From assembly GCA_900548775.1 (NCBI GenBank), contig URLM01000028.1, forward strand, positions 1 through 24,784: a stretch of DNA of 24,784 nucleotides. Reading direction: 5' to 3'. Positions within the stretch are counted from its first letter, which is position 1; every line of letters starts with the position of its first letter. The position numbers were made by a program, and so were the translations under genes. Positions 7,346 through 14,582 of the stretch are shown piece by piece. The notes under the pieces are model-generated. The model had not been told where the DNA came from and did not search any database. It saw only the letters and a list, made by a program, of their open reading frames with translations. This DNA is from an uncultured Olsenella sp. (GTDB taxonomy: Bacteria; Actinomycetota; Coriobacteriia; Coriobacteriales; Atopobiaceae).

Positions 7346-7364
7346 GCCGTGGCCAAACCACGGC
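7346..7364 (+). promoter_or_regulatory. Hairpin between the regulator and PTS IIB
   Basis: GCCGTGG (7346-7352), CCAAA loop, CCACGGC (7358-7364) is a perfect 7-base-pair hairpin in the 79-base gap between the ROK gene and IIB. No T-run follows, so it looks more like an mRNA stabiliser or processing element than a terminator. Confidence 0.5.
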
Positions 7365-7402
7365 ATGTCGCGCGCGAAGGCGCGAAAAGGGAAGGGGTAA
7401 GC

Positions 7403-7885
7403 ATGGTAGTTCTCGTTAGGTGCGACGACCGCCTCATCCACGGCCAGTGCATGACCGTCGTGGTGAAGGGCAACCATATCGAGCGCATCGTCGTCGTCGA
7501 TGACCTCACGGCGAGCAACTCGATCCTCCGCTCGGTCTTCAAGGCCGCCGTCCCGGCCGACATGAAGGCTGGCGTCTACACGGTGGACGACGCGGCGCCG
7601 CTCATCGAGAAGGCCATGGGGGACGACGTTCGCACGCTCGTGCTCATGAAGTCTCCCATCACGTACAAGCGTCTGCTGGAGAAGGTACCCGAGCTTCCCA
7701 AGGAGCTCAACGTTGGCCCCATGTCCAAGCGCAAGGGTACCACGGAGGTGACCCCCACCTCCCACCTCATGCCCGACGAGGCGCAGGCGGTGAAGGACGT
7801 CGTGGACCAGGGTGCCCACGTGTTCTTCCAGCAGGTTCCCAGCCAACCCGTCGTCGAGTGGGACGACGTGAAGGGCAGGTTCTAG
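7403..7885 (+). CDS. PTS mannose/fructose/sorbose-family IIB component
   Basis: A 160-residue cytoplasmic PTS IIB protein. It takes phosphate from a IIA protein onto the His of the signature RCDDRLIHGQ (H13) and passes it to the sugar entering through IIC-IID. The length matches free-standing IIB proteins of this class. The ATG at 7403 follows AAGGGAAGGGG; upstream in-frame codons would put the signature too far in. It opens a IIB-IIC-IID operon. No IIA domain is fused to it and no IIA gene lies in the window, so phosphate must come from a IIA encoded elsewhere. The sugar cannot be assigned; mannose-class systems move mannose, glucose, fructose, sorbose, amino sugars and others. Confidence 0.93.
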   Translation: MVVLVRCDDRLIHGQCMTVVVKGNHIERIVVVDDLTASNSILRSVFKAAVPADMKAGVYTVDDAAPLIEKAMGDDVRTLVLMKSPITYKRLLEKVPELPKELNVGPMSKRKGTTEVTPTSHLMPDEAQAVKDVVDQGAHVFFQQVPSQPVVEWDDVKGRF

Positions 7886-7896
7886 GTTCCGTGCGC

Positions 7897-7939
7897 GGAC
7901 CTAGGCCTGAGCAAGATCCCGCCACGGCGGGATAGGTCC
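7897..7939 (+). promoter_or_regulatory. Double-stem hairpin between IIB and IIC
   Basis: An inner stem ATCCCGCC (7916-7923) and GGCGGGAT (7926-7933) is enclosed by GGACCTA (7897-7903) and TAGGTCC (7933-7939). It nearly fills the 82-base gap. It lacks a T-run and could set different mRNA stability for IIB versus IIC-IID; that role is inference. Confidence 0.55.
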
Positions 7940-7967
7940 TGGTGTCAGAGGAAAGGAAGTTATTGCC

Positions 7968-8735
7968 ATGAGTTTTCTACAGGCACTGCTCCTGGCACTG
8001 TTTGGGTGGATGGGCTCCATCTACTCGCCGGTGCTCATAGGAGGCCTCGCAGGCTGGTACACGATCGGTCGACCGCTTGTCTCGGGCATGATCATCGGCA
8101 TCATCCTTGGCGACGTCCAGACCGGCATCATCATGGGTGCCGCCATCCAGATGCTCTACATCGGCCTCGTGACCCCTGGTGGCACGATGCCCGCCGACGT
8201 CAACTTTGCCGCTTGGATTGGCATCCCTCTCGCAATGGTCGCAGGCGCAGGCAAGGAGTACGCGCTCGCGCTCGCCGTGCCGCTCTCCTCGCTGGGCGTC
8301 CTTGCGGTATACGGCCTGTGCGCCATCAACCTGTACTTCGTCCACAAGCAGGATGCCGACGTCGAGTCCGGCAAGCTTGACGCTGCCGCCAAGATTCCCA
8401 TCGTGGGCCAGATCACCAACTTCGTGCTGCGCTTCTTCCCGATCCTTCTCATCAACTTCTTTGGCCAGGACCTCATCACCGCCCTTGTCAACGCCCTGCC
8501 CGTTCAGGTGACCGACATCCTCCAGATCTTCGCCAACATGCTGCCGCTCGTCGGCTTCATGCTCCTCATGCGCATGATCTGCAAGCGTGACGTCGACCTC
8601 ATCCTCTTCTGCGTTGGCTTCGCGCTCATGTCCGTGCTCCAGCTCGGCATGGTCACCATCGTGATCTTCGCGCTGGGCATCGCCTACCTCGACTACCGCG
8701 GCACTGCCGCCGCTGCCCCCGAGAGGAGTGAGTAG
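7968..8735 (+). CDS. PTS mannose/fructose/sorbose-family IIC permease
   Basis: A 255-residue integral membrane subunit that forms the sugar path with IID. Several long hydrophobic segments are visible, and the N-terminal half carries family-typical text such as GGLAGWYTIGRPLVSG, GIILGDVQTGIIMGAAIQMLYIG and PGGTMPADVNFAAWIG. Length is normal. The ATG at 7968 follows GAGGAAAGGAAG. The IID gene begins two bases after this stop, which implies translational coupling and equal amounts of the two partners. Confidence 0.94.
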   Translation: MSFLQALLLALFGWMGSIYSPVLIGGLAGWYTIGRPLVSGMIIGIILGDVQTGIIMGAAIQMLYIGLVTPGGTMPADVNFAAWIGIPLAMVAGAGKEYALALAVPLSSLGVLAVYGLCAINLYFVHKQDADVESGKLDAAAKIPIVGQITNFVLRFFPILLINFFGQDLITALVNALPVQVTDILQIFANMLPLVGFMLLMRMICKRDVDLILFCVGFALMSVLQLGMVTIVIFALGIAYLDYRGTAAAAPERSE

Positions 8736-8737
8736 AC

Positions 8738-9598
8738 ATGGCAAACGACATCACCACCGAGGACCAGGAGATGGGCGGCGCCAAGAAGCTCAGAAAGAGC
8801 GCCATTCGCCGCGCGTACTGGGACTGGATGTTCTACAACCTGTCCGTTCAGAACTTCGAGAGGATGCAGGGACCTGCCATCATCAAGATGCTCGCCGACG
8901 TCCGAGAGGACCTCTACCCTGGCAACCCCGAGGCTCAGCAGGAGATGCTCGAGCGCCACGAGGTCTTCTTCAACACCGAGCCCTACCTCGGCTCCATCGT
9001 CCCCGGCATCGTCCTCGGCATGGAGGCGAGCAAGGCGGAGGGCAACGACGAGATCTCCTCTGAGTTCATCAACTCGATCAAGACCGCGCTCATGGGCCCC
9101 TTCGCCGGCATCGGCGACTCGCTCCTGCCCGGCACGCTGATCCCGATCCTGCTCTCCATCGCCCTGGGTATGTCGCCCAACGGCGAGGTCACCGGCCCGA
9201 TCTTCTACATCGTGGTCTTCCTGGCCATCATGCTGCCGCTCACCTGGTTCCTCTTCTCCTACGGCGTGAAGGCCGGCGCAAACGCCGCCGAGATGGTCCT
9301 CTCCGGTGGCATCAAGGACAAGGTCACCCGTGCTGCTGAGGTCGTTGGCCTCATCGTCGTGGGCGCCATCTGCGCGCAGTACTCCAAGTTCAACATCGGT
9401 CTCGTCTACACCAGCGGCGACCTCACAATCAACATTGCCGACATCCTGAACTCGATCTTCCCCGAGCTCTCGGTGCTCATCCTCTCCTTCGTGACCTACT
9501 GGCTCATGGTCAAGAAGAACTGGTCTGCCGGCAAGATGATGCTGCTCATGCTCGTGATCTCCATCGTGGGCTACTTCACCACGATCCTCACGGTCTAG
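8738..9598 (+). CDS. PTS mannose/fructose/sorbose-family IID component
   Basis: A 286-residue membrane subunit that partners IIC. Family landmarks are SVQNFERMQG near the N-terminus, the MGPFAGIGDSLLPGTLIPIL segment in the middle, and hydrophobic segments through the C-terminal half. The ATG at 8738 has GAGAGGAG upstream, inside the end of IIC. It is the last gene of the operon and is followed by a strong terminator. Together with IIB and IIC it makes all membrane and energy-coupling parts except IIA. Confidence 0.94.
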   Translation: MANDITTEDQEMGGAKKLRKSAIRRAYWDWMFYNLSVQNFERMQGPAIIKMLADVREDLYPGNPEAQQEMLERHEVFFNTEPYLGSIVPGIVLGMEASKAEGNDEISSEFINSIKTALMGPFAGIGDSLLPGTLIPILLSIALGMSPNGEVTGPIFYIVVFLAIMLPLTWFLFSYGVKAGANAAEMVLSGGIKDKVTRAAEVVGLIVVGAICAQYSKFNIGLVYTSGDLTINIADILNSIFPELSVLILSFVTYWLMVKKNWSAGKMMLLMLVISIVGYFTTILTV

Positions 9599-9628
9599 CA
9601 GCTAGGTCCGCATAGTTTGCGGTCTTGG

Positions 9629-9665
9629 GGGGCGCGTCTGCCATCTGGCACGGCGCGCCCCTTTT
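9629..9665 (+). terminator. Rho-independent terminator of the PTS operon
   Basis: GGGGCGCG (9629-9636) pairs with CGCGCCCC (9654-9661), with a small inner TGCC/GGCA stem in the loop and TTTT directly after. It lies 30 bases past the IID stop. Confidence 0.85.
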
Positions 9666-9672
9666 GCATTAG

Positions 9673-9697
9673 AAGGGGGACTGCCCCCTTTGTCTCA
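9673..9697. repeat. REP-like palindrome related to the one at 3904
   Basis: AAGGGGG (9673-9679), ACTG, CCCCCTT (9684-9690), then TGTCTCA (9691-9697). The right side repeats the TGTCTCA end of the 3904-3931 palindrome; the matching left end TGAGACA is eroded here. A further AT-rich inverted repeat (TGGCATTT and AAATGGCA, one mismatch) follows at about 9698-9720. It resembles dispersed REP elements, but relationship to a known family is inference. Confidence 0.5.
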
Positions 9698-9726
9698 TGG
9701 CATTTAGAAAAAATGGCACCTGACGC

Positions 9727-9756
9727 TTGAAATTGTGCCTACTAACAGGCTAATCT
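9727..9756 (+). promoter_or_regulatory. Probable rpsA promoter
   Basis: TTGAAA (9727-9732), an 18-base spacer and TAATCT (9751-9756) form a moderate sigma-70-type promoter in the 293-base gap before rpsA. The leader of about 130 bases is long and contains GCGCATGCGC; S1 leaders are often autoregulated, though no specific site is visible. Confidence 0.45.
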
Positions 9757-9891
9757 ATCAAGCGCATGCGCATCCGCCATGCAGCGTATCTGTCGGCCCC
9801 CGAGAGCATGTAAGTTCGCCTAAGCGTTCGTGCGCGAGCGCGGAAGCGCAGACCATGACGACCGGGGCCCCGTTTCGAGAGGGGTCCACCT

Positions 9892-11088
9892 TTGAGTGAG
9901 ATTCAGAACTCGTCCGTCTTCGCGCTGGATGATATTTCCGACGAGGAGATGAACAACCTCATCGACGGTACCGTCACCGATTTCGACGAGGGCGATCTTG
10001 TCACCGGTACCGTCGTCAAGATCGAGCGCGACGAGGTCCTGCTTGACATCGGCTACAAGTCCGAGGGCGTCATTCCTGCTCGCGAGCTCTCCATCCGCAA
10101 GGACGTCAACCCGGCCGACGTCGTCTCCCTGGGCGACCAGATCGAGGCGCTCGTCCTTCAGAAGGAGGACAAGGAGGGCCGTCTCGTCCTGTCCAAGAAG
10201 CGTGCCGAGTACGAGCGCGCCTGGAACCGCGTGGAGGAGAAGTTCAACTCCGGCGAGACCGTGGAGGGCGAGGTCATCGAGGTCGTCAAGGGCGGCCTTA
10301 TCCTCGACATCGGCCTTCGTGGCTTCCTGCCTGCCTCCCTCGTCGACCTTCGCCGCGTGAAGGACCTCAACGCCTATCTCGGCACCCGCATCGAGGCCCG
10401 CGTCATCGAGATGGACCGCAACCGCAACAACGTCGTCCTCTCTCGCCGCGTCGTGCTCGAGGAGGCCCGCAAGGCCGAGCGCCAGGAGATCCTCTCCAAG
10501 CTCAAGCCTGGCATGCGCCTCAAGGGCACCGTCTCCTCGATCGTGGACTTCGGCGCCTTCGTGGACCTCGGTGGCATCGATGGCCTGGTCCACATCTCCG
10601 AGCTCTCCTGGAACCACGTCAACCACCCCTCCGAGGTCGTCAAGGTCGGCCAGGAGGTCGAGGTTCAGGTGCTCGACGTCGACCTCAACCGCGAGCGCAT
10701 CTCCCTCGGTCTCAAGCAGACCACTGAGGATCCTTGGCGCACGCTCGTCAAGAAGTACCCCGTGGGTGCCATCGTTGAGGGCAAGGTCACCAAGCTCGTC
10801 ACCTTTGGTGCCTTCGTTGACCTCGGCGAGGGCGTCGAGGGCCTGGTCCACATCTCCGAGATGGCCAAGAGCCACGTGGACGCTCCCTCGCAGGTCTGCC
10901 AGGTCGGTGACACCGTCCAGGTGAAGGTCATGGAGATCGACCTCGACCGTCGCCGCATCTCCCTCTCCATGAAGGCTGCCGCCGAGACCCTGGGCACCGA
11001 GGTCGAGGTCAAGCCTCTGCCCGAGAGCGAGAAGCCTGCCGAGAAGGGCGAGGCCGCCGAGGCCGAGGCTGAGCCTGCTGCCGAGTAG
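9892..11088 (+). CDS. rpsA: 30S ribosomal protein S1
   Basis: A 398-residue protein of four S1 RNA-binding domains that helps mRNA onto the 30S subunit. Repeats start near residues 33 (GDLVTGTVVKIERDEVLLDIG), 123 (GETVEGEVIEV), 207 (GMRLKGTVSSIVDFGAFVDLG) and 295 (GAIVEGKVTKLVTFGAFVDLG). The last two have the classic GLVHISE ending and are the most conserved. A Glu/Ala-rich tail ends the protein. Four domains are usual for actinobacteria, against six in E. coli. The start is a TTG at 9892 with AGAGGGG 7 bases upstream; the N-terminus MSEIQNSSVFAL is plausible and no better in-frame start exists. A clear terminator follows, so it is probably transcribed alone. Confidence 0.96.
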   Translation: MSEIQNSSVFALDDISDEEMNNLIDGTVTDFDEGDLVTGTVVKIERDEVLLDIGYKSEGVIPARELSIRKDVNPADVVSLGDQIEALVLQKEDKEGRLVLSKKRAEYERAWNRVEEKFNSGETVEGEVIEVVKGGLILDIGLRGFLPASLVDLRRVKDLNAYLGTRIEARVIEMDRNRNNVVLSRRVVLEEARKAERQEILSKLKPGMRLKGTVSSIVDFGAFVDLGGIDGLVHISELSWNHVNHPSEVVKVGQEVEVQVLDVDLNRERISLGLKQTTEDPWRTLVKKYPVGAIVEGKVTKLVTFGAFVDLGEGVEGLVHISEMAKSHVDAPSQVCQVGDTVQVKVMEIDLDRRRISLSMKAAAETLGTEVEVKPLPESEKPAEKGEAAEAEAEPAAE

Positions 11089-11128
11089 GTTGCATCCGCT
11101 CGCTTAGTTCTAAGCACATGCACGTGAT

Positions 11129-11161
11129 AGGGGAGTCGCCCTTGTGGCGGCTCCCCTTTTT
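11129..11161 (+). terminator. rpsA terminator
   Basis: A 12-base-pair stem (one G-U pair) with outer arms AGGGGAG and CTCCCCT, loop CTTGT (11141-11145), and TTTTT at 11157-11161. It lies 41 bases after the rpsA stop. Confidence 0.93.
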
Positions 11162-11284
11162 ATGTGCAACTTATGTAGAACACTAATAGTAATCAATCCC
11201 AATAATAGAGGATCATTCCTGTGGAATACTGTCACTAGCAATCAGGACCTAATCCTAATAACAAATGAAAGACAGGAGGCAATC

Positions 11285-11713
11285 ATGGAATCCAGACTCA
11301 ACCACCTTCTCGCCAACGTAACCGTTGAGTACCACAAGCTCCAGAACCTTCACTGGTACATCTCGGGTAGTGACTTCTTCCAGGTCCACGCCAAGCTCGA
11401 GGAACTCTACGACTCCCTGCTCCCCGTCGTAGACGACGTGGCGGAGACGATTCTCCAGCTAGGCGGCAAGCCCATCGCCAGCCTGGGCGAGGTCCTCTCA
11501 ACGGCGACCATCAAGGAGCGCGAGGATGCGCCCGTGCGCAGCGCAGAGATCTTCGACATCGTGCTCACGGACTTCTCGGCGCTTCTCCAAGAGGTCACCT
11601 CAATCAAGGTTGCCGCAGACGAGGAGAACAACCACCTGGTGAGCGCCCTCATGGACGACTACATCGCGAGCCTCTCCAAGACCATCTGGATGATTCGCCA
11701 GCAGCGCGCGTAA
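11285..11713 (+). CDS. dps: Dps-family ferritin-like DNA-protection protein
   Basis: A 142-residue four-helix protein that oxidises and stores iron using peroxide. The inter-subunit ferroxidase residues are exactly spaced as in E. coli Dps: H23, H35, D50 and E54 (gaps 12, 15, 4). There is no Lys/Arg-rich N-terminal tail, so DNA binding through that tail is unlikely. The ATG at 11285 has AGGAGG 6 bases upstream. The 123-base leader after the rpsA terminator is strikingly AT-rich compared with its surroundings, with several TAATA motifs (11184-11208, 11251-11261) that could be promoter elements. No certain PerR or Fur box is seen. The gene stands alone between two strong terminators, so it is an independent unit. 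Confidence 0.93.
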   Translation: MESRLNHLLANVTVEYHKLQNLHWYISGSDFFQVHAKLEELYDSLLPVVDDVAETILQLGGKPIASLGEVLSTATIKEREDAPVRSAEIFDIVLTDFSALLQEVTSIKVAADEENNHLVSALMDDYIASLSKTIWMIRQQRA

Positions 11714-11734
11714 CCAGAGAGGACATGACGCAAC

Positions 11735-11766
11735 CACGCAGGGCCGAGCTTCTCGGCCCTGCGTTT
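11735..11766 (+). terminator. dps terminator
   Basis: A perfect 12-base-pair stem, ACGCAGGGCCGA (11735-11746) and TCGGCCCTGCGT (11752-11763), loop GCTTC, with TTTT at 11763-11766. Confidence 0.93.
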
Positions 11767-11816
11767 TCTACTGAAGGCAGGGTGCCGCGGTTGGGTATAG
11801 AAAGAGAGTTAAGCCA

Positions 11817-11840
11817 GCATTTGGTATCTGGTTTCCAAAT
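11817..11840. promoter_or_regulatory. Operator-like palindrome upstream of the ABC transporter
   Basis: CATTTGG (11817-11823), ten bases, CCAAATG (11834-11840). It overlaps a weak promoter made of TTGGTA (11820-11825), 17 bases and TAGCTA (11843-11848). A second possible -10, TACACT, is at 11886-11891. The 215-base stretch 11767-11981 holds no gene. Confidence 0.4.
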
Positions 11841-11981
11841 GGTTAGCTATCGGAAATCCCTGCGGGGAGGTACCAATTCCGATTGCTACACTAGGAAAAG
11901 AACGAAAGGCGTTCCCGTCTCTGCTGTCCTCGGGAGGGGCGGCGAAGGGATCGTCGCGCCACCATGAGAGGGGAGACTCCA

Positions 11982-12986
11982 ATGAAGTCACTCAAGAGCA
12001 CTTCCGTGAGCCGTCGTCAGGCAATCCGCCTTGGTCTGGGCAGCGTTGCAGCCGCAGGCGTTGTTGCCCTCGCCGGCTGCACCGACACGAGCTCCGATTC
12101 CAGCGCTGCCAGCAGCTCGTCCTCCTCGTCTGCGTCGAGCACGGACTCCACCGCCTCGACCCAGATCGACAAGGACGCCTTCGACAGCCTTCTCGCTGCG
12201 GGCGAGGTCGCCGATGACGCCACGGTTTCCGCGAGCACCTGGGCAAAGAAGATCAAGGACGCCGGCAAGTTCCGCCTGGGCGGAGTCCAGACCTCCACGC
12301 TCTTCGCCTCGCTCGACGAGACGGACAACAAGCTCCGCGGCTTCGACGCTGGCCTTGCCCAGCTGCTCGTCCGCTACATCCTCGGTGACGAGTCCAAGTA
12401 CGACTTCACCAAGGTGACGTCTGACACGCGCGAGTCCGTCCTCCAGAACGACCAGGTCGACGCCGTCTTCGCGACCTACTCCATCACCGACAAGCGCAAG
12501 GAGGTCATCTCCTTCGCCGGCCCGTACTACTCCACGCAGCAGGGCATCCTCGTGAAGGCCGACAACACCGACATCAACTCCGTCGACGACCTCGCCGGAA
12601 AGACCGTTGCCGCCCAGTCCGGCTCCACGGGCCCGAGCATCCTCGCCGAGTACGCGCCCACCGCCACGGTCCAGGAGTTCAGCACCGACGAGGAGGCCCG
12701 CACCGCTCTTGAGCAGGGCCGCGTTGACGCCTACGTCATCGACGCCACCATGCAGATGAGTTCCATCGTCAAGAACCCCGGCAAGTATCGCCTCGCTGGC
12801 GAGTCCTTTGGTCCCGAGGACCCCTACGGCATTGGCCTCCCGCTCGACTCCGACGGCGTTGCCTTCGTGAACGCCTGGCTCAAGAAGATAGAGGACGAGG
12901 GCACCTGGGGCAAGCTCTGGAAGATCTGCATCGGTGACCGCACGGGCATCGACACCGTTCCCGAGCCGCCTGCGATCAGCGCCTAG
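11982..12986 (+). CDS. Polar amino acid ABC transporter, substrate-binding lipoprotein
   Basis: A 334-residue family-3 (HisJ/GlnH-like) solute-binding protein. The N-terminus has SRR (R11-R12) before a hydrophobic stretch and a lipobox LAGC with lipidated C33, so it is probably exported by the Tat route and anchored outside the membrane. A Ser-rich linker (about 38-65) precedes two lobes; typical motifs are RGFDAGLAQLL, FATYSITDKRKEVISFAGPYY and GRVDAYVIDATMQ. The cognate permeases and ATPase make glutamate, glutamine or aspartate likely, as in actinobacterial GluABCD. The ATG at 11982 has AGGGGAG upstream; an ATG 18 bases earlier lacks one. A strong hairpin separates it from the permeases. 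Confidence 0.93.
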   Translation: MKSLKSTSVSRRQAIRLGLGSVAAAGVVALAGCTDTSSDSSAASSSSSSSASSTDSTASTQIDKDAFDSLLAAGEVADDATVSASTWAKKIKDAGKFRLGGVQTSTLFASLDETDNKLRGFDAGLAQLLVRYILGDESKYDFTKVTSDTRESVLQNDQVDAVFATYSITDKRKEVISFAGPYYSTQQGILVKADNTDINSVDDLAGKTVAAQSGSTGPSILAEYAPTATVQEFSTDEEARTALEQGRVDAYVIDATMQMSSIVKNPGKYRLAGESFGPEDPYGIGLPLDSDGVAFVNAWLKKIEDEGTWGKLWKICIGDRTGIDTVPEPPAISA

Positions 12987-13007
12987 CACCAGGCAACGTT
13001 TGGCATG

Positions 13008-13037
13008 GGCCCTCCGCGTCGTGTGGCGCGGAGGGCC
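13008..13037 (+). promoter_or_regulatory. Intercistronic hairpin after the binding-protein gene
   Basis: GGCCCTCCGCG (13008-13018) pairs perfectly with CGCGGAGGGCC (13027-13037) around an 8-base loop. No T-run follows. In ABC operons such hairpins protect or partly terminate the upstream message so that binding protein exceeds permease; that is the likely role here. Confidence 0.7.
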
Positions 13038-13065
13038 TTGGTTCGTAATCGGAGAGGGGGGAGCC

Positions 13066-13725
13066 TTGAGCATCTCGGAGCTTCTGTCTGAGTTCGGGGA
13101 CATGTATGGCCAAGCGCTTCTCGGCACGTGGTGGATGTCGCTCGTGTCGTTTGTCTTTGCCATGCTGCTTGCGCTTGTCGTCACCGTGTTCCGCGTGTGC
13201 CCCATCAAGCCGCTGCGCGTTGTGGGCGACCTCTACGTGCAGATTTTCCGCAACATCCCCGGCGTCTCGCTCCTCATCATCCTGGTGTACGCGCTGCCGT
13301 ACCTCAAGCTCGTGATGGACTACCGCCTCTGCGTTATCGTCACGGTGATTCTCGTCGCCTCTGCCTTTGGGTCCGAGAACTTCATGAGCGGCATCAACAC
13401 CATCGGGGTGGGTCAGATCGAGGCCGCGCGCTCACTGGGCATGGGGTTTGGCAAGATGCTGCGGCTTGTGGTCATCCCGCAGGCGCTGCGCTCGGCCGTG
13501 CTGCCCATGACCAACCTCGCCGTTGCCGTGCTGCTCACGACGGCGCTTGGGTCGCAGGTCCCGCTCGCCCCGCCCGAGCTTACCGGCCTCGTCTCCTACA
13601 TCAACACGCGCACCGTCGGCGGCATCCTGCCCTTTGTCATCTCCGCCGTGCTGTATGCGGGCACCGCGTTCGTGATTGGCGTTGTTGGCAACGCCATTGA
13701 CAAGAAGGTGAGGATCGCCCGATGA
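13066..13725 (+). CDS. Polar amino acid ABC transporter permease (first)
   Basis: A 219-residue HisM/GluC-type inner-membrane permease. The EAA loop that docks onto the ATPase is visible as GVGQIEAARSLGMGFGKMLRLVVIPQALR. Hydrophobic segments precede and follow it. IFRNIPGVSLLIILVYALPY is the conserved RGTP-like region of this family, here RNIP. I chose the TTG at 13066 because a very purine-rich GGAGAGGGGGGAG lies just before it; reading further upstream would run through the hairpin. It overlaps the next permease by four bases (ATGA). Confidence 0.92.
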   Translation: MSISELLSEFGDMYGQALLGTWWMSLVSFVFAMLLALVVTVFRVCPIKPLRVVGDLYVQIFRNIPGVSLLIILVYALPYLKLVMDYRLCVIVTVILVASAFGSENFMSGINTIGVGQIEAARSLGMGFGKMLRLVVIPQALRSAVLPMTNLAVAVLLTTALGSQVPLAPPELTGLVSYINTRTVGGILPFVISAVLYAGTAFVIGVVGNAIDKKVRIAR

Positions 13726-14567
13726 GTGCAACAAAGATCTCCATGCGTGACGCGCTCTACGAGGCACCCGGTCCTCGCACGCGCAGGCGCATCCGATTCT
13801 GGACGGCCGTCTCGCTGGTGCTCGTTGCCGCGGGCATCTGCCTTGTCGTCCGGCGCTTCTACATCACGGGGCAGCTTGCCCCGCGCTACTGGGAGCTCTT
13901 CACGCGCCCGACCACGTGGATTTTCCTTGGCCGAGGCTTTCTGGGAACGATCGAGGTCTCCCTCACCGCCGGCGTCATCGCCATCGTGCTGGGCTTTTTG
14001 CTCATGCTTGGCCGCATGAGCTCGTCTCGCGTGCTCTCGGCCGTGTGCCGCGTGATCATCAACTTCTTCCGCGGCGTGCCGAGCCTTCTTCTCATCTACT
14101 TCTTCTTCCTGGTGGTTCCCACCTACGGCGTGAAGATGAGTTCGTTCTGGATGATAACGCTGCCGGTTGGCCTTGCCGCCTCCGGCGTCCTTGCCGAGGT
14201 CTTCCGCGGCGGCATGAACGCCGTGCCCAAGGGGCAGTCCGAGGCTGCGTACTCGCTGGGCATGCGCAAGATGAAAGTCACGATGAAGATCGTGTTCCCG
14301 CAGGCCGTGCGCTACGTGATCCCCTCGCTCATCTCGCAGCTGGTGGTTGTCGTGAAGGACACCACCGTCGCCTACGTGGTGAGCTTCCCCGACATGCTGC
14401 AGAACGCGCGCGTGCTCATCACCAACTACGACGCGCTCGTCTCGGTGTACTTTGTCGTCGCGATTCTCTACATCCTCGTGAACTATGCCATCAACCACCT
14501 TGCGGTTTCGCTGGCGCGCCGCTCTGGTACCAGCATCATCTCACGCACGAGCGAGAACCCCGTCTAG
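13722..14567 (+). CDS. Polar amino acid ABC transporter permease (second)
   Basis: A 281-residue partner permease, with a longer N-terminal region before its first membrane segment (about residues 25-45) than the first permease. It has the family text FFRGVPSLLLIYFFF and an EAA loop, KGQSEAAYSLGMRKMKVTMKIVFPQAVR. The start overlaps the previous stop (ATGA), so the two are translationally coupled and should form a heterodimeric channel. The ATPase gene follows after 15 bases. Confidence 0.93.
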   Translation: MSATKISMRDALYEAPGPRTRRRIRFWTAVSLVLVAAGICLVVRRFYITGQLAPRYWELFTRPTTWIFLGRGFLGTIEVSLTAGVIAIVLGFLLMLGRMSSSRVLSAVCRVIINFFRGVPSLLLIYFFFLVVPTYGVKMSSFWMITLPVGLAASGVLAEVFRGGMNAVPKGQSEAAYSLGMRKMKVTMKIVFPQAVRYVIPSLISQLVVVVKDTTVAYVVSFPDMLQNARVLITNYDALVSVYFVVAILYILVNYAINHLAVSLARRSGTSIISRTSENPV

Positions 14568-14582
14568 CCAAAGGAGGCTACG

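Noticed and set aside
9820..10875. Long - strand open frame opposite rpsA
   Set aside because: It is a shadow of the strongly coding rpsA frame: low-complexity Leu/Asp/Gly composition, no SD sequence and no recognisable domain. The same reasoning removes the long opposite-strand frames at 11988-13208, 13596-14498, 20952-22283 and 23086-24477.
11162..11284. PerR or Fur box before dps
   Set aside because: The TAATA-rich sequence gives only a poor match to the TTATAATNATTATAA-type dyad, with several mismatches in each arm.
11767..11981. T-box or amino-acid riboswitch in the ABC transporter leader
   Set aside because: No T-box sequence, no antiterminator/terminator pair and no known aptamer core is visible; only an operator-like dyad is seen.
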